Source: AC-32 sp963788215
Lineage (GTDB): Bacteria > Actinomycetota > Thermoleophilia > Gaiellales > Gaiellaceae
DNA: 64,000 bases
Direction of reading: 5' to 3'
Assembly (NCBI GenBank): GCA_963788215.1
Contig: CAWBFX010000001.1
Location: forward strand, 261,117 to 325,116
Position 1 is the stretch's first letter. Each line of letters starts with the position of its first letter. The notes beneath the pieces are model-generated. The model did not search any database. It was not told the DNA's origin and saw nothing but the letters and a program-made list of their open reading frames with translations. Position numbers and translations under genes: made by a program. Positions 7,237 to 16,078 of this stretch are shown one piece after another.

Positions 7237-9075
7237 CTATCTGCACCCTGGGAACTTGAACGAGACGATGCGCGTGCGCCACGTCCCGATGACGATCGTG
7301 TCCTCGGCGAGGTACTCCTGCGTGTACCAGAACGTGCAGTCGTCGGACGGGTCGACGGTGAGGTCGCTGTAGTCGCCCCACCTGCCCTCGACCTCCGTCT
7401 GCGGACCGGTGCCCGTGAACGCGACCTGCTCGGCCTGCGTCATCTGCCCGACCGGATCGCCGGCTGCGCGCCCGGTGTAGCGGATCGACGGGTACTCGTT
7501 CGGCCCGGAGGCGCTGTAGCCGAGGGCGATGTCGCCCCGTTTGTCCTGCGCGATGCTGCCCATCCAGCGCCAGAGCGGATCGCCGGCGGCGTCGTCGGGC
7601 GCGTACGTGCCCTGCTGGTAGATCGACGGCGAGCCTGCGGACGGGACGCGCACCTCGTACCAGCGCACGCCGATCCTGCCGTCGGGGGTCTGCACCGAGT
7701 GGTTCAGCAGGATCGAGGCCGTGTTGCCGATCTTGCGGTACGGCATCCGGAACATCAGCCGGTCGCCCAGAACGTCGAGCTGCTGCGGGCCCCCCTTCTG
7801 CGGGGCACAGTCGCCGTAGCCGTATACGCACTGCGGCCGGACGAAGGGCGCGACCTGCTGCGTCACATCCGGAGATCCGTTGTTCCCGAACGTCGAGTTG
7901 GCCGGGTTCGTCCAGTCGACGTGGAACTTCCACATGCGCAGGTCGAACCCCGTGTCGCCGGCCGACTGCGGCGGGATGCCCGTCGGATCGTCGACCTCGG
8001 CGAACCAGTTCGGCGAGCCCGCGGCGGGCTGGGAGCTCCCGTCGAGATCGCCCGGGAGCATGCCGATGTACTGGCCGCCCGTCGGATTGTGCTGGCTCTC
8101 GTCGAAGAAGACGACGCGGGCCGGCTGGCCGGCGATCATCTTGCTCCGCTCGAAGGCGAAGACGCCGACTCCGGCCGAGGTCTCCGAGTTCGTCGGGAAC
8201 TCGTTGGCCATCATGTAGTAGCCGTCCGGCCAGACGCCGATCTTCGGGTAGTCGAAGAAGACGTCGGTGCCGAAGTCGAACTCGTAGAGGTAGTACGAGC
8301 CGGTCGCATCGCCGGTCGTCGAGACGGCGATGCATTCGCCGTACTGGTCGTCGCCCGGGTCACCCGTGGGCGTGGCGATGAACTGCGAGATCAACCACCG
8401 CCGAGCGATCTGGTCGTAGACGACGACCGGATCTCCTTCGTTGTGGGTCTTGCACTCGCCGTTCGTGTTCGCCCAGAGCTCGTTGATCGGCGTGGACGTG
8501 CGCAGAACGGCGCCGGTCTTCGAGTAGACGGCGAAGTCCGAGTTCACGGCCTGGACGTACTGGCTGCCGCCGACCTCGCCGTCGGTGTCGGGCGGGAGGC
8601 AGCTGCAGCTGCTCGGCTGACCGCAGGGCGGGCCGAACGGCAGGCAGATGCCGTCGAAGCTCTGGATCGGCGCCGAGATCGGGCCCGTTCCCTTCTGGTG
8701 CTGCACGACCGGGTCATGGGCGTTCGTGTTCCCCCCGGCCTGAAGCGACTCGTTGTCGCGCGTGTGCAGCGGCCCAGGGATCACCGGCAGCACCGGCAGC
8801 GTGCTGACGGCCGGCGACTCGCCTTGGAAGACGCCGTTGACGACGTTCGGGCCGAACGACGTCGAGGTGTTGCCGGCCGAGACGGCGGTTCCGCTCGAGA
8901 CGCTGCTGCCCGCGCGGACGATGCCCGCTCCGGCTTGCCTCGCGGGTGTGCCGGCCGAGCCCGCCGTGGCGGCGAGCACGATCCCGGCCAGCACGACCGG
9001 AAGCGAGACCACGATGCCGATGCGCCGCCGCCGTTTGATCGCGGCGACGGCCTGCGGAAGAAGCCTCCGCACCAT
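7237..9075 (-). CDS. Secreted protein of unknown function, propeller-like
   Basis: 612 aa. A basic N-terminus (RRLLPQAVAAIKRRRR) and a hydrophobic segment (IGIVVSLPVVLAGIVLAATAGSA) form a signal peptide or anchor. A low-complexity Ser/Thr/Gly linker to about residue 130 is followed by a large domain rich in Cys, Gly and aromatic residues. Phrases such as LPPDTDGEVGGSQYVQAVNSDFAVYSKTG and repeated W-G-D-Y/PSIRYTGR blocks resemble secreted beta-propeller proteins found in actinobacteria and acidobacteria. No catalytic motif was recognised. Start ATG 9075 is preceded by a GGGGGGTGA stretch. The gene is divergent from the MFS gene, with a palindromic operator-like site between them. Confidence 0.7.
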   Translation of the reverse strand: MVRRLLPQAVAAIKRRRRIGIVVSLPVVLAGIVLAATAGSAGTPARQAGAGIVRAGSSVSSGTAVSAGNTSTSFGPNVVNGVFQGESPAVSTLPVLPVIPGPLHTRDNESLQAGGNTNAHDPVVQHQKGTGPISAPIQSFDGICLPFGPPCGQPSSCSCLPPDTDGEVGGSQYVQAVNSDFAVYSKTGAVLRTSTPINELWANTNGECKTHNEGDPVVVYDQIARRWLISQFIATPTGDPGDDQYGECIAVSTTGDATGSYYLYEFDFGTDVFFDYPKIGVWPDGYYMMANEFPTNSETSAGVGVFAFERSKMIAGQPARVVFFDESQHNPTGGQYIGMLPGDLDGSSQPAAGSPNWFAEVDDPTGIPPQSAGDTGFDLRMWKFHVDWTNPANSTFGNNGSPDVTQQVAPFVRPQCVYGYGDCAPQKGGPQQLDVLGDRLMFRMPYRKIGNTASILLNHSVQTPDGRIGVRWYEVRVPSAGSPSIYQQGTYAPDDAAGDPLWRWMGSIAQDKRGDIALGYSASGPNEYPSIRYTGRAAGDPVGQMTQAEQVAFTGTGPQTEVEGRWGDYSDLTVDPSDDCTFWYTQEYLAEDTIVIGTWRTRIVSFKFPGCR

Positions 9076-9182
9076 TCGTTCACCCCCCAGGTGGATAACT
9101 GATGGCGAACCATTCCCAGAAATTGCCGCTGTGGAAACGTCACCGGCATTCCGGAACGAATTCGCGCCCGAATTTCGATCCT

Positions 9183-9198
9183 GATTGACGAGTCAATC
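9183..9198. promoter_or_regulatory. Operator-like inverted repeat GATTGAC-GA-GTCAATC
   Basis: Perfect 7-bp arms with a 2-bp centre, in the 109-bp divergent intergenic region. Its dimensions fit a dimeric repressor site. It overlaps the earliest possible TTG start of the MFS gene, which argues that MFS translation begins further downstream. Confidence 0.45.
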
Positions 9199-10630
9199 AC
9201 CTGCCTCTAGGCAGTGGCCCCGTTCCGCGTTACCCTCGTTGAGCCGTTTGAATGCAGCTCTCGCGTACGTTCGCAGCCTGAATCCTCAGCTGCCCCGCCC
9301 GGTCTGGCTGATCGAGGCCGGCGGCATCGCGAATTCGCTCGGAAACGGGATCGTGATCCCGTTCCTCGTCATCTACCTACACGACGTCCGCCACTTCGGC
9401 CTCGGGATCTCCGGCGTCGTCGTCGCGTGCCTGCTCGGGATCGGAATCGTCGGCAGCCCGCTCGCCGGCCGCGTCGTCGACCGGATCGGCGCGCGGACGA
9501 CCTTGATGGGCTCCCTCGCCCTGCTCGCGGCAGGCTACGGCGGCTTCCCGTTCGTGCGACACCCGTGGCAGGCATTCGCGCTCGCCGTGATCGCGGGCGC
9601 CGGCAACGGCGGCTTCGCGCCGAGCCACTCGAGCCTGCTCGCCGCGCTCACCTCGCGCGAGCAGCGCACGGCCGCCTACGCCCTCACGCGCGTGACCGAC
9701 AATCTCGGCTTCGGCATCGGCGGCCTCATCGGCGGGTTGATCGCGACCACGAGCGTGCCGGTCAGCTTCAGCGTCCTCTTCGCGGTGGACGCGGGCACGT
9801 TCCTGGCGTTCATCGGCCTGCTCTTCTTCGTCCCGGACATACGTGCCGCAACCGCTGTGGTCTCGGGCGGCTTCCGGCGGGTCGTGCACGACCGCACCTT
9901 CGTCTGGCTGCTCGCCCTCACGGCGGTGCTGGTTGCGGCGGCCTATGCCCCGATCGCGACCATCCTGCCGCCGTACGTGCACGAGCACGCAAGCGTGAGC
10001 CCGACCGGGATCGGCGTCGTCTTCTTCGTGAACACGCTCGCCCTGGTCGTCGCCCAACTGCCGATCGCGAAGGCCCTCGGCGGGCACAACCGTCTTCGTG
10101 CGCTCGCCCTGACGGCCGCGCTCTTCGCGATCACGTCGGTGGCCGTGCTCGGGGTCGGCCGTGCGCTCGACGGCTCGGCGGCGGTCGTCGCGCTCTGCGG
10201 CGTGATCGTCGTCTTCAGCCTCGCGGAATGCATCCACGGCGCCGTCCTGAACCCGCTCGTCGCGGACCTCGCCCCGCAGGAGCTGATGGGCCGCTACATG
10301 GGGCTGCGCACATCGTCCTTCCAGCTCGGCTTCCTGGTCGGGCCGACGATCGGCAGCCTCCTGCTCGCCGCCTCGCCCTCGGGGCTCTGGCTCGGGTGCG
10401 CCGTCGCCTGCGGCGCCGCGGGTGCGGGCTTCCTCGCGCTGGCCGCGAGTACACCGGCCGAGATCGCCGTCGCGCCGGGCCGCGAACCGGCTTCGCGGAA
10501 GGCCTTCCGGGTACTATGGCGAACCTCCGAGATGACTGCCGAAGACCCCCTCAGTACCGATGCCGAGCCTGCCCCGCATCAGGCGCCAGACGCCACGCAC
10601 GCCCACACGGGAGGCTCTTCCTCCGCCTGA
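9185..10630 (+). CDS. MFS transporter
   Basis: About 460-481 aa with 12 hydrophobic segments. The MFS loop 2-3 signature is visible as GRVVDRIGARTTLMG, and a second related loop follows in the C-terminal half. The substrate is unknown; the family includes many drug and metabolite exporters. The N-terminus is ambiguous: TTG 9185 lies inside a palindromic site, while TTG 9239 or 9248 would give a normal MFS N-terminus (LNPQLPRPVWLIEAGGI follows). No strong ribosome binding site is visible at any of them. The C-terminal ~45 residues are hydrophilic and overlap the start of corA by 71 nt. Confidence 0.8.
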   Translation: MTSQSPASRQWPRSALPSLSRLNAALAYVRSLNPQLPRPVWLIEAGGIANSLGNGIVIPFLVIYLHDVRHFGLGISGVVVACLLGIGIVGSPLAGRVVDRIGARTTLMGSLALLAAGYGGFPFVRHPWQAFALAVIAGAGNGGFAPSHSSLLAALTSREQRTAAYALTRVTDNLGFGIGGLIGGLIATTSVPVSFSVLFAVDAGTFLAFIGLLFFVPDIRAATAVVSGGFRRVVHDRTFVWLLALTAVLVAAAYAPIATILPPYVHEHASVSPTGIGVVFFVNTLALVVAQLPIAKALGGHNRLRALALTAALFAITSVAVLGVGRALDGSAAVVALCGVIVVFSLAECIHGAVLNPLVADLAPQELMGRYMGLRTSSFQLGFLVGPTIGSLLLAASPSGLWLGCAVACGAAGAGFLALAASTPAEIAVAPGREPASRKAFRVLWRTSEMTAEDPLSTDAEPAPHQAPDATHAHTGGSSSA

Positions 10631-11552
10631 GCCGAGGGTCGCGGAGCTCTCCGCGCACGACCTCACCTGGATTCACCTCGACTCGCCGACCTCCGAGGAG
10701 GCGACGCTGCTCGCGGAGCGCTTCGGCTGGCACCCGCTCGACATCGAGGACGTCCTCTCGAGGCGCCAGCGGCCGAAGATCGACGAGTACGCCGACGACG
10801 GCTACCTGTTCGTCGTCCTCCACTTCCCGGTCTACGACAAGGCGGTCCAGCGCCTGAACGCGGCCGAGCTCGACGTCTTCGTCGGCCAGGACTACCTCGT
10901 CACGCTCCCGAACGTCGAGCTCCTGCCGGTCACACGGCTCTTCCGGCGATGCCAGGAGGACGAGGAGCTGCGCGACCAGCTCTTCTCGAAGGGCTCCGGG
11001 TACCTCTTCTACCACGTCCTCGACGACCTCTTCGACTACTGCTTCCCGATCCTCGACAAGATCGCCTATAAGCTCGACTCGATCGAGGACGACGTCTTCG
11101 AGGGCCGCTCCGAGGCGGTCGTGCGCGACATCTCGGACGCGAAGCAGGAGATCATCTCCTACCGCAAGATCATCAAGCCCGAGCGCTCGACGCTACGCGT
11201 GCTCGAACGGCAGATCGAGCGCTTCCTGCCCGAGGACCTCGAGCTCTACTTCGACGACATCGTCGACGCCGCCGAGCGCATCTGGGACCTGCTCGACAAC
11301 CACAAGGAGGTCGTCGAGGCGCTCGAGGACACGAACGAGTCGGTCATCTCGCATCGCCAGAACCGCGTGCTGCTCGTCCTGACGCTCGTCAGCGTGATCC
11401 TGCTTCCGCTGACACTGATCACGGGCCTCTTCGGGATGAACGTGCGCTTCCCCGGCTTCGAGACCGCGCGCGCCTTCTGGATCATCTGCGGTTCGATGCT
11501 CGCAATTGCCGCCGCGTTGATCGGCTACGTGCGCTACAAGCGCTGGCTGTAA
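10560..11552 (+). CDS. corA: CorA family magnesium/cobalt transporter
   Basis: 330 aa. A long charged cytoplasmic domain (residues 1-265) with a helical region (EVVRDISDAKQEIISYRKIIKPER) is followed by the two C-terminal membrane helices. The signature GMN lies at about residue 291 (LITGLFGMNVRFPG) after the first helix, and the C-terminus ends in basic YKRWL, all typical of CorA, a homopentameric Mg2+ channel. ATG 10560 overlaps the MFS frame; the conserved part starts at RVAELSAHDLTWIHLD, about 25 residues in, so a later start is possible. Confidence 0.9.
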   Translation: MPSLPRIRRQTPRTPTREALPPPEPRVAELSAHDLTWIHLDSPTSEEATLLAERFGWHPLDIEDVLSRRQRPKIDEYADDGYLFVVLHFPVYDKAVQRLNAAELDVFVGQDYLVTLPNVELLPVTRLFRRCQEDEELRDQLFSKGSGYLFYHVLDDLFDYCFPILDKIAYKLDSIEDDVFEGRSEAVVRDISDAKQEIISYRKIIKPERSTLRVLERQIERFLPEDLELYFDDIVDAAERIWDLLDNHKEVVEALEDTNESVISHRQNRVLLVLTLVSVILLPLTLITGLFGMNVRFPGFETARAFWIICGSMLAIAAALIGYVRYKRWL

Positions 11553-11567
11553 CCAGGGGGAACCGCC

Positions 11568-11717
11568 TCAGTACCACTTTCCCTTCGCGAAGCCGCCGAA
11601 GGCGATCAACCCGATCAGGGCGATGATGATCCCGAGGATCAAGCTCCAGACAAGCGCCACCACGATCCCGACGATCACCAGAATCCCTCCGAGGCCAATC
11701 CCGCCGCCGCGTCCCAT
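11568..11717 (-). CDS. Small hydrophobic membrane protein (49 aa)
   Basis: Starts at ATG 11717 with a good ribosome binding site (AAGGAG, 7 bases upstream), which decides this start over a longer reading. Sequence: Gly-rich head MGRGGGIGLGG, two closely spaced hydrophobic stretches (ILVIVGIVVALVWSLILGII, then LIGLIAFGG) and a short KGKWY tail. It resembles the small Gly-rich hydrophobic proteins of the DUF5670/lmo0937 type, but I do not recognise it firmly. It is convergent with corA, 15 bp away. Confidence 0.65.
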   Translation of the reverse strand: MGRGGGIGLGGILVIVGIVVALVWSLILGIIIALIGLIAFGGFAKGKWY

Positions 11718-11817
11718 GCCTGCTCCTTTCGTCGTGTGCGAACTGCCGTTCCCGAACCGAGCCACACGCTAACCGCGTACGACGTCTTACTTCCCGCCCA
11801 AAGGCGTGTCAGAGAGC

Positions 11818-12768
11818 TCAGGCGCCGACGATGAAGACCGGGGTCCCGATCTGGACGTGGTCGAAGAGCCACTCCGCATCCGGGATGTGCATCCGAATGC
11901 AGCCGTGAGACGCCGAATAGCCGATCGACGCGTCGTCCGGTGTCCCGTGCATGCCGACTCCGGCGGCGTCGAGGCCCATCCAGCGGGTGCCCAGCGGGTT
12001 GCCGGGACCGGGCGGGATTGGCTTCAGGCCCTGCGCCCACGGGGAGTCCGGCGGGCGCCACCACGGGTTGCGCTGCATGTCGACGACGTGCCAGTTCCCG
12101 AGAGGCGTCGGGTAGATCGACTGCCCGGTCGCGACCCCGAACGTCCGCCAGAGCTTGGTCCCCTTGTAGACGTCCATCCGGTTCGAGCCTCGGTGCACGA
12201 CCACGATCGGCCCGAAGTGCTGGCGCGTGATCGTCGCCGGCACCGTGTGGGCCGACGGCCGAAGCACCGGGCGCACCGCCGAGCGGAGCGCGGCCTCGAT
12301 GCGTGAACCGGTCTGGGAGGCGCGCACCTGAAGGCCCGCCTTCGCCGGATGGAGGACCGGCGTGAGCCGGCTCGTCAGGGTCGCGGTCGCGTTCTCCGGC
12401 TCGACCGAGAGCCAGCGGTCGAGCCAGCGCGCGTACTGCGCGAGGCGGCCGGAGTCGACCGTTACCTCGAGCGGGACTCTTTCGCCCGGACGCGCGTTCA
12501 GAGCGTTCTTGATCGTGCCGTCGACGTCGAGCGTGGAGCCGAGGACAGTCGGCCGCACCTTCCAGCGCTTCCCGTAGAAGACGAAGTGGAGCGGCCGGTT
12601 GTAGGCGTAGTTGAGCGCGGCGCGCGCCTGCTCGACGGGCATCCCGCCGACCTTCAATCCGCCGACCTTGACCCCGGCCGGCACGGCGCCTCCCCGCTGC
12701 GCGCTTGGAGCGGCGGCACCGGACGCAACGGCAGCGAGAACCACGGCTAGCAGCAACCGCTTCTTCAC
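11818..12768 (-). CDS. L,D-transpeptidase (YkuD domain) with peptidoglycan-binding region
   Basis: 316 aa. GTG 12768 is followed at once by a signal peptide (VKKRLLLAVVLAAVASGAAA). The middle part (about 30-190) has the VGGMPVEQARAAL pattern of VanW/YkuD-associated peptidoglycan-binding domains. The C-terminal YkuD domain carries the catalytic motif HGTPDDASIGYSASHGCIRM, with active-site Cys at about residue 290. It makes 3-3 cross-links in, or attaches proteins to, peptidoglycan in the cell envelope. The 5' end is divergent from the HIT gene, 47 bp away. Confidence 0.9.
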   Translation of the reverse strand: MKKRLLLAVVLAAVASGAAAPSAQRGGAVPAGVKVGGLKVGGMPVEQARAALNYAYNRPLHFVFYGKRWKVRPTVLGSTLDVDGTIKNALNARPGERVPLEVTVDSGRLAQYARWLDRWLSVEPENATATLTSRLTPVLHPAKAGLQVRASQTGSRIEAALRSAVRPVLRPSAHTVPATITRQHFGPIVVVHRGSNRMDVYKGTKLWRTFGVATGQSIYPTPLGNWHVVDMQRNPWWRPPDSPWAQGLKPIPPGPGNPLGTRWMGLDAAGVGMHGTPDDASIGYSASHGCIRMHIPDAEWLFDHVQIGTPVFIVGA

Positions 12769-12815
12769 GCTGCGAATGGTACGCCGTTCCGCGGCGGGTC
12801 GATAGGCTCGGCGGC

Positions 12816-13298
12816 ATGTCCAGGCCACTGTGGGCGCCGTGGCGACTCGAGTACATCAAGCAGGCGGACGAGGAGACGGAATGCGTCTTCTGCCGCGCGC
12901 CGGGCCTGGACGACGAGGAGGGTCTCGTGGTGAGCCGCGGCGAGGCCGCCTTCGTCCTGCTGAACAAGTTCCCGTACTCGTCCGGCCATCTGATGGTCGC
13001 CTCCTACCGGCACGTCGGCGAGTTCGCCGAGCTTACGGACGCCGAGGCGCTGGAGGTCCACCGACTGGCCGAGCGCGGAATCGCGGCGCTCGCCGGGGTC
13101 TACGGCGCGCAGGGCTACAACCTCGGCTGGAACCTCGGCCGGATCGCCGGAGCCGGAATCGTCGACCACGTCCACCTCCATGTCGTCCCCCGCTGGGCGG
13201 GAGACACGAACTTCATGCCCGTCCTCGCAGACGTAAAAGTGCTCCCGGAGCACCTGATCGAAACCCGCCGCCGGCTCGCCGACGCGTGGCCGAACTGA
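12816..13298 (+). CDS. HIT-domain nucleotide hydrolase/phosphorylase
   Basis: 160 aa from ATG 12816. The HIT motif HVHLHVVPRW begins near residue 117, and an N-terminal CVFCRA zinc-type pair lies at about 24-27. The opening MSRPLWAPWRLEYI and overall length match actinobacterial HIT proteins related to Ap4A phosphorylase. Likely role: cleavage of diadenosine polyphosphates or related nucleotides in the cytoplasm. The gene ends 5 bp before a repeated palindrome and is convergent with hemL. Confidence 0.88.
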   Translation: MSRPLWAPWRLEYIKQADEETECVFCRAPGLDDEEGLVVSRGEAAFVLLNKFPYSSGHLMVASYRHVGEFAELTDAEALEVHRLAERGIAALAGVYGAQGYNLGWNLGRIAGAGIVDHVHLHVVPRWAGDTNFMPVLADVKVLPEHLIETRRRLADAWPN

Positions 13299-13302
13299 CT
13301 TA

Positions 13303-13317
13303 GTAACACAGTGTTAC
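13303..13317. repeat. Palindrome GTAACAC-A-GTGTTAC, copy 1 of 3
   Basis: A perfect 7-bp inverted repeat between the convergent HIT and hemL genes. The hemL TAA stop lies inside it. The other copies are at 43925 and 44305. All three share TTG immediately 3'. Confidence 0.7.
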
Positions 13318-14489
13318 TTGGCGAGCTCGGCGACGGCCTCGATCGTGCGGTCGATCTCCTCGTCGCCGTGCGCTGTCGAGAGGAACATCGCCTCGTTCTG
13401 GCTCGGGGCGAGGTAGATCCCGCGCGCGAGCAGGTGGTGGAACAGCGCGGGATAGTCGTCGACGAACAGCGTCGCCATCGCGCCGACTCGCTCGAAGCGA
13501 CCAAACGGGGTCTGACCCCGGGTCAGACCCCGGTCGAGGCGCTCGCCCTTGCGCTCTAGCTCGTCGTAGACCTGGGGCGTGAGGCGCCGGAGCACCGAGA
13601 GCCCGGCCGCGGTCGCGAGCGGGTTCCCGGAGAGCGTCCCGGCCTGATAGACGTCGCCCGCCGGTGCCAGGCGCTCCATCAGCTCGGCGCGGCCGCCGAA
13701 GGCCGCAAGCGGCAGGCCGCCGCCCACGATCTTGCCGAGGACGGTCAGGTCGGGCAGGACGCCGAACCGTTCCTGTGCCCCGCCGCGCGCGACGCGGAAG
13801 CCGGTGATCACCTCGTCGAAGACGAGCAGCGCGCCGCTCTCGTCGCAAAGTCGCCGCAGGCCCTCGAGGAAGCCGTCGGCTGGGGCGACGACGCCCATGT
13901 TCCCGGCGACGGGCTCGACGAAGACGCAGGCTGCGCCCTCGATCGCGCGCTCGACTCCGTCCAGGTCGTTGTAGTCGACGACACGCCCCTCGGCCGCCGC
14001 CTCGATCCCGAGCGTGCGCACCCCCGAGCCGGCCTCGGAGAGGAACGGGTCGGCGTGGCCGTGGTAGCCGCCGCGGAAGCGGACGAGCGGCTCGCGGCCC
14101 GTGACCGCCCGCGCCAGCCGGAGCGCCGTCATCGCCGCCTCCGTACCGGACGAGACGAGCCGAACCATCTCCACCGACGGCACCGCGTCGACGATCTCCT
14201 CCGCGAGCAGGACCTCGCGCTCGGTCGCCGTCCCGAAGGTCGTTCCGGCCCGGGCCGCATCCACAACGGCCGAGACCGTCTCGGGATCCGCGTGCCCCAA
14301 GATCAGCGGACCCCACGACATCACCCAGTCGACGTAGCGCCGGCCCTCGGCGTCCTCGAGGTAGGCGCCCTCGCCGCGCGCCGCGAAGAGCGGCCGGTCG
14401 AGCCCGACCGCCTTCATCGCGCGCACCGGCGAGTTCACGCCGCCCGGGATGACTCGCTGGGCCCGGGCCCAGAGATCAGCGGAACTCAC
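13314..14489 (-). CDS. hemL: Glutamate-1-semialdehyde 2,1-aminomutase
   Basis: 391 aa. This PLP enzyme converts glutamate-1-semialdehyde to 5-aminolevulinate in tetrapyrrole synthesis. It starts ADLWARAQRVIPGGVNSPVRA, typical of the family. The PLP lysine lies in VLGKIVGGGLPLAAFGG (about residue 253), and FDEVITGFR is the PLP-ring aspartate region. GTG 14489 overlaps the hemA stop (GTGA), so the two are translationally coupled. Oddity: a short in-frame insertion (about GLTRGQTPFG) is encoded by a perfect GGGGTCTGACCC-type palindrome at 13507-13531. Confidence 0.95.
   Translation of the reverse strand: MSSADLWARAQRVIPGGVNSPVRAMKAVGLDRPLFAARGEGAYLEDAEGRRYVDWVMSWGPLILGHADPETVSAVVDAARAGTTFGTATEREVLLAEEIVDAVPSVEMVRLVSSGTEAAMTALRLARAVTGREPLVRFRGGYHGHADPFLSEAGSGVRTLGIEAAAEGRVVDYNDLDGVERAIEGAACVFVEPVAGNMGVVAPADGFLEGLRRLCDESGALLVFDEVITGFRVARGGAQERFGVLPDLTVLGKIVGGGLPLAAFGGRAELMERLAPAGDVYQAGTLSGNPLATAAGLSVLRRLTPQVYDELERKGERLDRGLTRGQTPFGRFERVGAMATLFVDDYPALFHHLLARGIYLAPSQNEAMFLSTAHGDEEIDRTIEAVAELAK
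13507..13531. repeat. GGGGTCTGACCC palindromic element inside hemL
   Basis: A perfect 12-bp inverted repeat with a single central C, in frame within hemL. A half-copy (GGGGTCTGA) occurs at about 37992-38000 between gap and whiA, suggesting a dispersed small repeat. Confidence 0.55.
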
Positions 14490-15679
14490 TCGGAGCCGTC
14501 GCGCAGGCCGAAGAGCTCGCGGAGCGGCTCGGCGGCGCCGTCCTTCGCGCGCACCGTCGGCGCGTGCAGGAGCTTGTTCACGATCTGGGTGGTGAGCGTC
14601 TCGACGGTCCGCCGGTCGTGCTCCGAAAGCTCGCCGAGGCGGCGCTCGGCACGCGCGAGCTCTTCGGACCGGATCTCCTCGGCGTGCTTGCGCAAGGCCG
14701 CGATCGCGGGTGCCGCGTCGCGCGAGCGCAGCCAGTCGGCGAAATGCGCGGCTTCCTCGGCGACGATCCGCTCGGCGGCGCGCACGTCCTCGTCGCGGCC
14801 GACGAGCCCCTCGCCGAGTGCGTCGATGTCGTGGAGGGTGCACCCCTCGACGTTGCCGATCTCCGGGTCGAGATCGCGCGGCACGGCGATGTCGATCAGC
14901 ACGAGCGGCTTCTCGCGTGCCCGCACCGCCTCCGCATGCAGGATCGGATAAGGACAGCGGGTAGCCGAGATGACGAGGTCGGCGTCGATCAGCTCGAGCG
15001 CGATGGCGTCGAACGGCGCCGCGCGGCCGCCGAGGCGCCCGGCCAGCTCCTGCGCGCTCTCCAGCGTGCGGCTCGAGACGACCACCTCCGCCCCGCGCTC
15101 CTTGAGGCCGCGCGCGGCGAGCTCGCTCATCCGCCCCGCGCCGAACAGCAGCGCGCGCTTGCCGTCGAGATCGCCCAGCTCCCTGGCCGCGAGGGCGACT
15201 GCCGATTCTGCGACAGACTCCGGCATCTCGTGCAGCTTCGCCTCGGTGCGCACGCGCTTGCCGGTGTGGAGCGCCTCCTCGAAGAGCCGGTTCAGGACCG
15301 GACCGGTCGTTCCGGCTGCCAGCGCAGCCTCGTAGGCCTCGCGCACCTGACCGAGGATCTGTGCCTCGCCCGGCACGAGCGAGTCGAGCCCTGCCGCCAC
15401 GCGGAAGAGGTGCTCGACCGCCTCGCCGCCGTCCCAGGAGGCGAGCACGCCGTCGAGCTCCACGCCCGAACGCTGCTCGAGCGCCCGGCGCGTGCCCTCG
15501 CGATCGGCGCCGAGCAAATAGATCTCCGTGCGGTTGCAGGTCGACAGCACGACGCCGCCGAGCTCGCGCCCGAGCTCCGTCGCCTGCCCGTCGGCGAGGT
15601 AGAGGCGTTCCCGCAACTCGAGCGGCGCGTTTCGGTGCGAGACGCCGAGTGCCTGCAACTGGCCGGTTTCCTCAGACAT
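14486..15679 (-). CDS. hemA: Glutamyl-tRNA reductase
   Basis: 397 aa from ATG 15679. It reduces glutamyl-tRNA(Glu) to glutamate-1-semialdehyde, feeding HemL. The catalytic cysteine is C48 in VVLSTCNRTEIY. The substrate loop reads GVSHRNAPLELRE and the NADPH domain has LLFGAGRMSELAARGLKERG. The C-terminal dimerisation helices follow (EELARAERRLGEL). Order hemA then hemL with a GTGA overlap marks an operon for the C5 route to heme. Upstream codons continue open, but the family N-terminus starts here. Confidence 0.95.
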   Translation of the reverse strand: MSEETGQLQALGVSHRNAPLELRERLYLADGQATELGRELGGVVLSTCNRTEIYLLGADREGTRRALEQRSGVELDGVLASWDGGEAVEHLFRVAAGLDSLVPGEAQILGQVREAYEAALAAGTTGPVLNRLFEEALHTGKRVRTEAKLHEMPESVAESAVALAARELGDLDGKRALLFGAGRMSELAARGLKERGAEVVVSSRTLESAQELAGRLGGRAAPFDAIALELIDADLVISATRCPYPILHAEAVRAREKPLVLIDIAVPRDLDPEIGNVEGCTLHDIDALGEGLVGRDEDVRAAERIVAEEAAHFADWLRSRDAAPAIAALRKHAEEIRSEELARAERRLGELSEHDRRTVETLTTQIVNKLLHAPTVRAKDGAAEPLRELFGLRDGSE

Positions 15680-15747
15680 CAGCCGCCTGATGCTAGCCGG
15701 ATCGAGCTTCGGTTTCGCAGCGAAGGCCGCGGGGCACGTGTCGGGCC

Positions 15748-16068
15748 GTGAGCGAACCAGGTCTTGACCTCCACCAGTGGGAGACGCGCTGGGCCGATCT
15801 CCAGGAGCAGGCAGCGGACTCGGCCGACGAGGCCCTGCCGGAGCTTGTGCGCCTAGTCGAGGAGATGTTGACCGAGCGCGGCTTCGACCTCGACAACCCG
15901 GTCGTCGAGGAGGGCCAGGACGCCGACATCGTCCGGAGCTTCCAGGCGGCACGCGACATCTCCCGGGCTGCGGAGCAGACGCGCCTCGAACGCGAGGATC
16001 TCGACGCTGCGCTCGAAGACCTGCAGGAGATCCACGATTTCCTGATCGAGGGCCGCGCCCCGCCGTAA
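15748..16068 (+). CDS. Acidic hypothetical protein (106 aa)
   Basis: Starts at GTG 15748, 68 bp divergent from hemA. It is very acidic and predicted all-helical, with one coiled-coil-like stretch (SFQAARDISRAAEQTRLEREDLDAALEDLQEIHDFL). No membrane segment, metal motif or known domain was recognised. Codon use matches neighbours, so I regard it as real. Confidence 0.7.
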   Translation: MSEPGLDLHQWETRWADLQEQAADSADEALPELVRLVEEMLTERGFDLDNPVVEEGQDADIVRSFQAARDISRAAEQTRLEREDLDAALEDLQEIHDFLIEGRAPP

Positions 16069-16078
16069 AATCGCTCTC

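Noticed and set aside
2361..9100. DnaA-box-like words near 2361-2379 and at about 9091-9099 (GGTGGATAA) as a replication origin
   Set aside because: Only isolated near-matches; no box cluster, AT-rich unwinding region, dnaA or dnaN.
7189..9102. Long plus-strand frame opposite the 7237-9075 gene
   Set aside because: Arg- and Asp-rich shadow of the real gene, with no domain.
14490..14843. Extending HemL upstream to about 14843
   Set aside because: The extra residues are Arg-rich shadow of hemA; the family N-terminus begins at GTG 14489, which also overlaps the hemA stop.
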